Assembly: GCA_023442635.1 (NCBI GenBank)
Contig: JAEZYR010000061.1
Location: 1 to 12,308 of the forward strand
Direction of reading: 5' to 3'
DNA: 12,308 nt
Source of the DNA: Bacillota bacterium
GTDB lineage: Bacteria > Bacillota > Clostridia > Saccharofermentanales > Fastidiosipilaceae
The translations under genes were made by a program, and so were the position numbers. This document shows, in pieces, positions 7,177 to 12,308 of this stretch (positions are counted from its first letter, which is position 1; the number at the start of each line of letters is the position of its first letter). Below the pieces are notes generated by a model, which was given only the letters and a program-made list of their open reading frames with translations, had not been told where the DNA came from and searched no databases.

Positions 7177-8976
7177 TTAGATGAGTTGCTCTTTTTTGAG
7201 GAGTTCTTCGAACTGCTCAATGCGCTTGGCCACAAGATCCAGACTCTGCTCCCAGAAACGGGGTTGCGTCAAGTCAATGCCGACGGCTCTGGCCGCATCC
7301 TCAACGGAAGCGACATTCGTCAAGTTCAAGAAACGATGGTAGTTTGGCAGCCAGGCTGAACCCTCGGACAGGTAAAGGGCATAAAGACCCTGCGCGAGGA
7401 GGGCACCAAAGGCATAGGGGAAGTTGTAGTAGCTGAGGCCAGAAGAGTAATAGTGCCCCTTGCAGGCCCACATGTAGGGATGGCGATATTCAGCATCTAG
7501 CGCATCACCGTAGCTCTTGTCCTGCGCCTCAAGCATCAGTTGGCAGAGATCTTCAGCCGACAAAAAGCGCTCTTCGCACTGGGCAAAGACGGCATCTTCG
7601 AAGTAGAAACGCGACAAAATGTCGACGCAGGTTTGAGTCAGGTTGCTGAGGTCTTCATCCAAGATGCTAAGCTGCTGGCGCGCAGACTGACTATGGCTGA
7701 GCGCATAGCTGGCGAGATGCGTCTCGTTGAAAGTAGAGGCCGTCTCGGCCACGGGCATGCCATAGCCCTGATTGAGCAAGAGGTGGTCAAAGCTGCATTG
7801 ATTGTGCCAAGCGTGACCCAGTTCATGCGCCAGCGTCGAAACCGACGAAAAACTGCCATCAAAATTACTCAAAATGCGCGATTGCTGTAATGAGTTGACC
7901 TCGGCGCAGAAGGCACCGCCAACCTTGCCTTGGCGTGGGAAAAAGTCAATCCAGCGCTCCTCGAAGGCTTGTTGAAACATCGAAGCCATGCCAGCATCCA
8001 GGGAGGAGAAGGCATCGAGCAAGTAGGCTTTGGCTTCTTCGACCTCAAAACGCTGGGCGTCTGTGAAAAGGGGGGCGAAGAGGGCGAAGAAGGGCAGCTT
8101 GGCGCCATAGCCTAGAACCTTAGCTCGCAATTGCAGATAGTGGCGGAAAATGGGGAGCTTGGCCTCGATGGCAGAGAGCATGGCCTCCAAGGTTTCTCGT
8201 TGCATGGCGGCCAGCCAAAGAGCCTGATCCAGAGGTGACGCAAAACCACGCTCGCGACTAGCCCAGCTGACTTGACTCTTAATGTGGTTGAGGGCGAAGG
8301 CCAGGCTGTCTTGGATTTTGGGGTAGGCGGCGAGCTCGGCCTCATAAGCTTTCTTGCGCAGATCGGCGTCAGGAGAACTCGCGAGGTTGCGAACTTCCGA
8401 CAAGGTCAGGGTCTTGCTTTCGGCGTCTGGCCAGTCCACGGTCAAATTAGCGGTGAGATGGCTAAACAGGTCGCCCCAAGCTTGACCTGCATGCTGATCC
8501 ATCACACTGTAGAGCCGTTCCTCGGCTAGCGAAAAGCTATAATGCGCCTTCTCTTGCCAGCGGTGGAGGGTGTAGGCGTAGACGGCCAAGTCTGGCTTTT
8601 GCTGCAATAGCTCGTCAAGATCTAGGTCAGCCAGGGCGTGACAGGCCTGCTGCTGTACCTGCTGCATTTCGATGGCGAGATTTTGCAGTTGCGCCAATTC
8701 GCCTGTGTAGGCGTTTTGGCGCATGTCGGCTGAGCGAGCTAGCTCGAGATAGTACAACAAGGGGCTGAGCAATTGCTTGGCCTTTTCGAGGGCAGGGAGT
8801 GCTTCTTGGAGCAAGTCTGCACCATGCAGGGTGTCAAAGCGCGTGCTAAAGGCGTTGAGAAAGGCTTTGGCCTCTTCTTTCGTACCTAGGTATTTAGGGT
8901 CATCTAGACCCGTAAAAAGAGGCGATAGATCCCAGCAGTATTGGGGATCTAGCGCAGGGTTTTGGGTTGTAGACAT
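7177..8976 (-). CDS. pepF: Oligoendopeptidase F, M3 family zinc metallopeptidase
   Basis: This is a cytoplasmic peptidase that cleaves short peptides, 599 residues, normal for PepF/M3. The N-terminal WDLSPLFTGLDDPKY (15-29) is typical of the pepF/M3 subgroup. A helical PepF N domain precedes the catalytic core with zinc motif HELGH (384-388; H384 and H388 ligands, E385 catalytic). The third ligand is E411 in VAETASTFNETH. Downstream substrate-binding residues appear in KGHYYSSGLSYYNFPYAFG (His508 and Tyr cluster). No signal peptide. The ATG at 8976 has a very strong site, AGAGGAGGT (8990-8982), five bases upstream. It is a single gene with its own promoter and a shared terminator. All key residues are present, so an active enzyme is expected. 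Confidence 0.95.
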   Translation of the reverse strand: MSTTQNPALDPQYCWDLSPLFTGLDDPKYLGTKEEAKAFLNAFSTRFDTLHGADLLQEALPALEKAKQLLSPLLYYLELARSADMRQNAYTGELAQLQNLAIEMQQVQQQACHALADLDLDELLQQKPDLAVYAYTLHRWQEKAHYSFSLAEERLYSVMDQHAGQAWGDLFSHLTANLTVDWPDAESKTLTLSEVRNLASSPDADLRKKAYEAELAAYPKIQDSLAFALNHIKSQVSWASRERGFASPLDQALWLAAMQRETLEAMLSAIEAKLPIFRHYLQLRAKVLGYGAKLPFFALFAPLFTDAQRFEVEEAKAYLLDAFSSLDAGMASMFQQAFEERWIDFFPRQGKVGGAFCAEVNSLQQSRILSNFDGSFSSVSTLAHELGHAWHNQCSFDHLLLNQGYGMPVAETASTFNETHLASYALSHSQSARQQLSILDEDLSNLTQTCVDILSRFYFEDAVFAQCEERFLSAEDLCQLMLEAQDKSYGDALDAEYRHPYMWACKGHYYSSGLSYYNFPYAFGALLAQGLYALYLSEGSAWLPNYHRFLNLTNVASVEDAARAVGIDLTQPRFWEQSLDLVAKRIEQFEELLKKEQLI

Positions 8977-9000
8977 GACATACCTCCTCTATTAGAGAGC

Positions 9001-9009
9001 ATCATAACA
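9001..9009 (-). promoter_or_regulatory. Extended -10 promoter element of pepF
   Basis: On the minus strand TGTTATGAT (9009-9001) is an extended -10 (TGnTATGAT, 5/6 core match), about 25 bases before the start codon. No good -35 is seen at 16-18 bases, which suits an extended -10 promoter. Confidence 0.4.
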
Positions 9010-9087
9010 AAAGGGAGCAAAAGCGATGGGACAGTTGCTTTCTGGAGGAAGCGCCAGGTGGACTCAAGATTCAAAGACCTAACACAA

Positions 9088-9116
9088 TTGACGAGGGGGG
9101 GGAGAGCTGCTAGACT
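9088..9116 (+). promoter_or_regulatory. Promoter of tRNA-Ser
   Basis: TTGACG (9088-9093), a 17-base spacer and TAGACT (9111-9116). Transcription would start near 9123, about 23 bases before the mature tRNA. The spacer contains a run of eight G's (9095-9102). Confidence 0.55.
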
Positions 9117-9145
9117 AGGGCAGGTTTTGAATATGGAATCGAAAT

Positions 9146-9236
9146 GGAGAGTTGGTCGAGCGGCTTAAGGCGCACGATTGGAAATCGTGTTTACGTGATG
9201 AGCGTAACGGGGGTTCAAATCCCCCACTCTCCGCCA
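9146..9236 (+). tRNA. tRNA-Ser (anticodon GGA)
   Basis: This is a 91-base class II tRNA including the encoded CCA. The acceptor stem is GGAGAGT (9146-9152) with ACTCTCC (9226-9232), discriminator G at 9233, CCA 9234-9236. The anticodon stem CACGA/TCGTG encloses the loop TTGGAAA, giving anticodon GGA, which reads UCC and UCU. The long variable arm has the stem TTACG (9191-9195) with CGTAA (9203-9207). The T arm is GGGGG TTCAAAT CCCCC. The gene is solitary, with its own promoter and terminator. Confidence 0.97.
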
Positions 9237-9240
9237 GATA

Positions 9241-9268
9241 GAGGATGCCTAGAGGCGTCCTCTTTTTT
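9241..9268 (+). terminator. Intrinsic terminator of tRNA-Ser
   Basis: GAGGATGCC (9241-9249) and GGCGTCCTC (9254-9262) form a 9-bp stem with one T-G wobble and a TAGA loop, followed by six T's (9263-9268). It begins five bases after the tRNA CCA. Confidence 0.9.
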
Positions 9269-9467
9269 GTGTGTTGCAAAGCAGGCCTAGAGGCTAGGCA
9301 GAAGGGGGCTAGGGGGCAAGTTCTCTTGCTTGAAGACCTTTGTGGAGACGAAGCGGTGTTTTAGAAGAGCGCAAAACGGCTAGAAGGCTCGATCGCAGGT
9401 CGAAGGCCTTTGGAGCTAGCGTGTACTGCTATATGGAGAGAAGGCCTCCAGGCACTTGCCTTTATTT

Positions 9468-10640
9468 TTAGTGTTGGGAGCTATGGGTTTTATAGTGAGG
9501 AATGCGCTTGGCCTGAAGGCGCTGGTGGACGGAGTGGCTCATAAGGACATAGGCAATAGAACAAAGCGGAATCGATAGTAAGATGCCAGGCACACCAGCC
9601 ACTGCACCTCCTATGACAGTCGCTGCCAAGACCCAAATGCCAGGAAGGCCGACTTGAGAACCCATCACGCGAGGATAAATGATATTGCTTTCGAATTGCT
9701 GAACAACGATGTTGACGAGCATAAAGACAAGAGCCAAAAGAGGGGAATCCATAGAGACCAAAACCATGCCGATTAAGCAGCCCACAATTGCGCCAAAGAC
9801 TGGAATGAGGCGCAGAATGCCAATCATGACGGCAATCATGGTGGCATAAGGGAAAGAAAAGAGCAGGTTGGTCACATAAATCAAAATGCCCAGAATGAGG
9901 CTCTCCAGCAAGGAGCCCGTAATGAAACCGCTGAAGGTACTGTTGCTCAAGCGCCCAACAGCCAAGATCTGATCGGCTCTTTTTTCAGGTAGGTAGCTGT
10001 AGATGAGCGAACGGAATTGGGAAGAAAGGCGCTCTTTTTTGGCCAGCATATAGAGAGCCAAAGTAAGGGCCATAATCAAGTTGAAAAGCGTGCTGACGAC
10101 TTGCTGGGTGAGGCTTAAAGCTAGCGAAGCGATGGAGACAGAAGCTGAGCTGAGCCAACTGGTCAACTGCCGAATGAGCTGCTCGAGATCCAGCCGTTCC
10201 AGCAGGACGGTCAAGAAGGGTACCGTCTGACTTTGCTCGCTCAGCCAATGTTGCAAGTTGAGAACGACCGAGGGCACTTGCATCGAAAGGACACTGATGG
10301 AGCGGATGAGTTCGGGTATCAGAAGTGCGAAGATCAAGGCCAGGGCTAGTGTAATGACGATGACGGTCAGCGAAATGGAAAAAGCACGGTAGCCACGCCG
10401 TCTTAGGTAGTCAAGATGCCTCCAAGGTCGACTGAAGAGGTGCTTCTCAAGAGCCGTCATCGGAACATTGAGGACAAAGGCAAGGGCCAAACCCCAGAGC
10501 AGAGGCTTAAGAATGTGCAAGGTCCACTTGAGCACCTGGAGGATGGCTGCGATATTTTGAACGGCCAAAAACAACAAAACGGTAAAGGTAATCACGAGTA
10601 GCAAGCGCCGTATATTCCGTGGTTCTAGATCCAAGCTCAT
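9468..10640 (-). CDS. AI-2E family (UPF0118/YtvI-like) membrane protein
   Basis: This polytopic membrane protein has 390 residues, normal for the family. The family name comes from a proposed autoinducer-2 exporter, but many members have other or unknown roles (for example ion antiport or sporulation-linked YtvI). Two N-terminal helices (about 12-28 and 41-60) and a third near 88-108 precede a long amphipathic soluble section (about 110-180). A C-terminal bundle follows with the family's conserved region: SGFITGSLLESLILG (237-251), ILRLIPVFGAIVG (275-287), then the near-terminal GLPGIWVLAATVIGGAVAGVPG. ATG at 10640 has GGAGGAGC (10654-10647) upstream. It lies 73 bases after the amidase gene on the same strand with no terminator or clear promoter between, so the two are probably cotranscribed. 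Substrate unknown. Confidence 0.9.
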   Translation of the reverse strand: MSLDLEPRNIRRLLLVITFTVLLFLAVQNIAAILQVLKWTLHILKPLLWGLALAFVLNVPMTALEKHLFSRPWRHLDYLRRRGYRAFSISLTVIVITLALALIFALLIPELIRSISVLSMQVPSVVLNLQHWLSEQSQTVPFLTVLLERLDLEQLIRQLTSWLSSASVSIASLALSLTQQVVSTLFNLIMALTLALYMLAKKERLSSQFRSLIYSYLPEKRADQILAVGRLSNSTFSGFITGSLLESLILGILIYVTNLLFSFPYATMIAVMIGILRLIPVFGAIVGCLIGMVLVSMDSPLLALVFMLVNIVVQQFESNIIYPRVMGSQVGLPGIWVLAATVIGGAVAGVPGILLSIPLCSIAYVLMSHSVHQRLQAKRIPHYKTHSSQH

Positions 10641-10713
10641 GTCATAGCTCCTCCGTTTGTTTCTGCAGGATAGGCGATACTTCCTTTAGGGCTTTTGGCT
10701 ATTGCGGACTTCC

Positions 10714-12024
10714 TTACTTACTGCTGGGCTGCAGGACATAGTTGCCGAGCCCCGTTGCAATGGCCGTGCTCAGTAGCTCTTGCTGCGCGGGATCGAGTAG
10801 GAGGGCGAGATCCTGTGGGTGGCTCATAAAGCCACATTCCAAGAGGACGCTGCGGAAATTCTCTTCACGCAAAAAAGCATAATTGCCCTGGCGAATAGGA
10901 TTTTTTTCGGGTTTGAGTGCAGGTATGGCCTGAATGACGCTTTCGCTTATTTGCTTACCTAAGCGCAAACGCTCCTCGTCATTGTAGCGAGGATAGAAGG
11001 GATTGATGGGCTTGATATCTGGACTGTCGGCTTCGTTGACAATTTGGTCGAGCTCTGAGCGGTAGAGCACTTGGTTGGTGCTGACGTAGGTCACAAAACC
11101 ACGTGGTTCTGCTGATGGCGAAAAATTGGCGTGTAGCGCAATGTATAAGATAGGCTCGAGCTCGCGCTCAAGATCTAACAGGTAGCGCATGTCCTCGTTC
11201 ATGCCCATACCAGCTGCTATACCACGGCCAGCATAACTATCAAGATTGCTTTCTTTCATGGCCTCGAGCTGCTGCGAAAGCTGCGCAAGGCGTTTGAGGT
11301 GCCCTGCTTTGTATTCTGAATCCACTTCGGGTTGATGTTGGAGGATCTGTTGCCAAGTTTGGATGGCGATTTGGCCAGCCTGGGCGATGCGATGATAGAG
11401 GGAGAAAAAAGTATCGTCATGCCGCGTTGGCAGAACTTTGGCTCCGAGCGCCTCTAGCCTGGGGATAAGTTTTTGGCTGATGCTCAGGTTAATAGCCTTT
11501 TCGGTGACTTCCCCGTCAGGGCTTGTAACCACAGCGCCTGGATCACTGCCACCATGACCAATGTCCAAAATGATGGTGTAGCCCTTGAGCGGTTGGGCAG
11601 CATTGTTGGGATAGCTAAACTGGAGGGCATATGGGGCGCTTGAGCCACTATCCCAGCGAGGCCAACTGCTGCCTTCAGGATCGGGTTGTTCTTGGGGGAG
11701 GGCGACCTCATGCGCGTGATAGCTCACGCTGACGCCTGTGTCTAAAGTGAGGCTGCTCGAACTTGTGGCCGTTGCCGACTGAGCGGCCAGGCTAGCTAGG
11801 GCAGGATCTGAGGACTGAGCCCCCTTTGTGTTCGCCAGCTTGCCTTGCTCAGAGAGACGCGCTTCTTGGGGCGCACTAGGGAAACGGCAAGCAGCCATGA
11901 GTAAGGCCAAGCAAATCACAGAGGCTAAGCTGGGAAGCTGTCGCCATAGCTGCCTACTTGGGGGGGCTGAACAGCGATGATCAAGACGTTCAGATGAAGA
12001 AGTTTGGGGAAGCCAAAAAGCCAT
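10714..12024 (-). CDS. N-acetylmuramoyl-L-alanine amidase (Amidase_3), probable lipoprotein
   Basis: This zinc enzyme cuts the bond between muramic acid and the L-Ala of the peptide stem in peptidoglycan. Of 436 residues, 1-46 form a long signal region ending in a lipobox-like LLMAAC (Cys46). A low-complexity Ser/Ala/Gln-rich spacer (about 50-145) follows. The Amidase_3 domain starts with YTIILDIGHGG (H157, zinc), then EKAINL (E175, zinc), PTRHDD (199-204), LHAN (H298, zinc) and SVLLECGFMSH (E396, catalytic). All key residues are present. Between HDD and LHAN lie about 90 residues, far more than usual; most is a helical charged insert (about 215-288). CGAGG sits five bases before the ATG at 12024. 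The enzyme would act outside the membrane, in wall turnover or daughter-cell separation. It probably heads an operon with the YtvI-like gene. Confidence 0.92.
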   Translation of the reverse strand: MAFWLPQTSSSERLDHRCSAPPSRQLWRQLPSLASVICLALLMAACRFPSAPQEARLSEQGKLANTKGAQSSDPALASLAAQSATATSSSSLTLDTGVSVSYHAHEVALPQEQPDPEGSSWPRWDSGSSAPYALQFSYPNNAAQPLKGYTIILDIGHGGSDPGAVVTSPDGEVTEKAINLSISQKLIPRLEALGAKVLPTRHDDTFFSLYHRIAQAGQIAIQTWQQILQHQPEVDSEYKAGHLKRLAQLSQQLEAMKESNLDSYAGRGIAAGMGMNEDMRYLLDLERELEPILYIALHANFSPSAEPRGFVTYVSTNQVLYRSELDQIVNEADSPDIKPINPFYPRYNDEERLRLGKQISESVIQAIPALKPEKNPIRQGNYAFLREENFRSVLLECGFMSHPQDLALLLDPAQQELLSTAIATGLGNYVLQPSSK

Positions 12025-12057
12025 GAAAGCCTCGTGTTTTTTACATTTAGTCCAAAT

Positions 12058-12086
12058 ATTGTAGCCTTTGGAGCTTTTTTGGGCAA
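12058..12086 (-). promoter_or_regulatory. Promoter of the amidase gene
   Basis: On the minus strand TTGCCC (12086-12081; 4/6), a 17-base spacer and TACAAT (12063-12058; 5/6). It lies 34 bases before the start codon. Its -35 overlaps the T-run of the upstream terminator by two bases. Confidence 0.55.
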
Positions 12087-12117
12087 AAAGAGGCAGAGCA
12101 GATCTTAGCTTGCCCTC
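12085..12117 (-). terminator. Probable intrinsic terminator of the partial upstream gene
   Basis: Read on the minus strand, GAGGGCA plus AGC (12117-12108) pairs with GCT plus TGCCTC (12099-12090), with two single-base bulges and an 8-base loop. Five T's follow (12089-12085). It lies about 50 bases after the stop codon of the last gene. Confidence 0.5.
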
Positions 12118-12165
12118 GTCTATAGGGCACGTGATCTTTGGCTGCTCAGTTGACGATTTGGATCG

Positions 12166-12308
12166 TTAGAGGAAATAGGGGATAAAGATCCAGCCGAGAA
12201 GGACGGCAATGATGATAGCCGCTATATAAAGAAGAACATGCCATTTGCGGCTTTGTTGTTGGACCTGGGTGAGCTCATACGTCAACTCATCGAGTTCGCC
12301 CTGCAGTC
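12166..12308 (-). CDS. Unrecognised membrane-anchored protein, C-terminal fragment
   Basis: The last 46 codons of a gene entering from the right edge, ending in TAA at 12168-12166. The visible sequence begins LQGELDELTYELTQVQQQ, a heptad-like, Glu/Gln-rich stretch that could be the end of a coiled coil or helix. It is followed by the basic SRKWH and then a hydrophobic segment of about 22 residues (VLLYIAAIIIAVLLGWIFIPYF) that runs to the C-terminus. This is the shape of a C-terminally anchored membrane protein with its N-terminal part in the cytoplasm. The amidase gene lies downstream on the same strand but has its own promoter. Function cannot be told from this fragment. Confidence 0.7.
   Translation of the reverse strand, partial: LQGELDELTYELTQVQQQSRKWHVLLYIAAIIIAVLLGWIFIPYFL

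Noticed and set aside
7045..7359. Plus-strand open frame of 104 codons across the terminator into the 3' end of pepF.
   Set aside because: It runs through a perfect terminator stem and is antisense to the clear pepF coding sequence.
9247..9294. GCCTAGAGGC present at 9247-9256 and 9285-9294.
   Set aside because: The first copy is the loop and inner stem of the tRNA terminator; the second is a short self-complementary match that can arise by chance.
9146..9467. tRNA-Ser 3' end as a possible integration (att) site.
   Set aside because: No second copy of the tRNA end and no integrase or other mobile gene is seen downstream.
9450..9469. AGGC ACTT GCCT followed by a T-rich stretch, a possible plus-strand terminator.
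   Set aside because: Only a 4-bp stem, with no plus-strand gene before it other than the tRNA, which already has a strong terminator.
10679..10715. ACTTCCTT repeated at 10679-10686 and 10708-10715 between the amidase and YtvI-like genes.
   Set aside because: Short, low-complexity, and the second copy overlaps the amidase stop codon; no further support for a site.

Overview
The window reads as chromosomal DNA of a Gram-positive bacterium of the Bacillota, most likely Clostridia. The reasons are strong AGGAGG-type ribosome binding sites, intrinsic terminators, a tRNA with an encoded CCA end, a lipoprotein cell-wall amidase, a PepF-type oligopeptidase and a glycolipid glycosyltransferase resembling streptococcal and lactobacillal LafB/CpoA. 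Base composition is mid-range. Genus cannot be fixed from the sequence. No transposase, integrase, phage gene or CRISPR array is visible, so this looks like a housekeeping and cell-envelope region rather than a mobile island.

Layout, left to right. Positions 1-405 (+) hold the C-terminal part of a family 4 iron-sulfur uracil-DNA glycosylase. It converges on 468-1733 (-), a long-form alanyl-tRNA editing protein (AlaX plus DHHA1 domain). A 297-base divergent gap (1734-2030) carries the AlaX promoter, a 10-base direct repeat and a hairpin. It leads into an overlapping ABC pair on the plus strand: ATPase (2031-2768) and a 680-residue membrane protein (2761-4803) that looks like two six-helix permease halves joined by a charged linker. 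A separate promoter region (4804-4989) precedes a VTT/TVP38-family membrane protein (4990-5781). A GT4 glycosyltransferase of the LafB/CpoA type (5882-7042) follows. A perfect 15-bp bidirectional terminator (7116-7152) closes this strand and also serves pepF (7177-8976, -).

The right third holds tRNA-Ser(GGA) (9146-9236, +) with its own promoter and terminator. After it come three minus-strand genes: an AI-2E/YtvI-family eight-helix membrane protein (9468-10640), a lipoprotein N-acetylmuramoyl-L-alanine amidase (10714-12024), and the last 46 codons of an unrecognised membrane-anchored protein (12166-12308).

The shared theme is envelope work (ABC exporter, VTT protein, glycolipid synthesis, amidase, YtvI-like protein) mixed with translation and DNA quality control (AlaX, UDG, tRNA-Ser). 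I do not see a clear new defence or mobile system. The best leads are the apparently duplicated ABC permease with its linker, an 8-residue peptide shared by that linker and the neighbouring VTT protein, the VTT plus glycolipid-transferase pairing, and an amidase with a long helical insert before its third zinc ligand.
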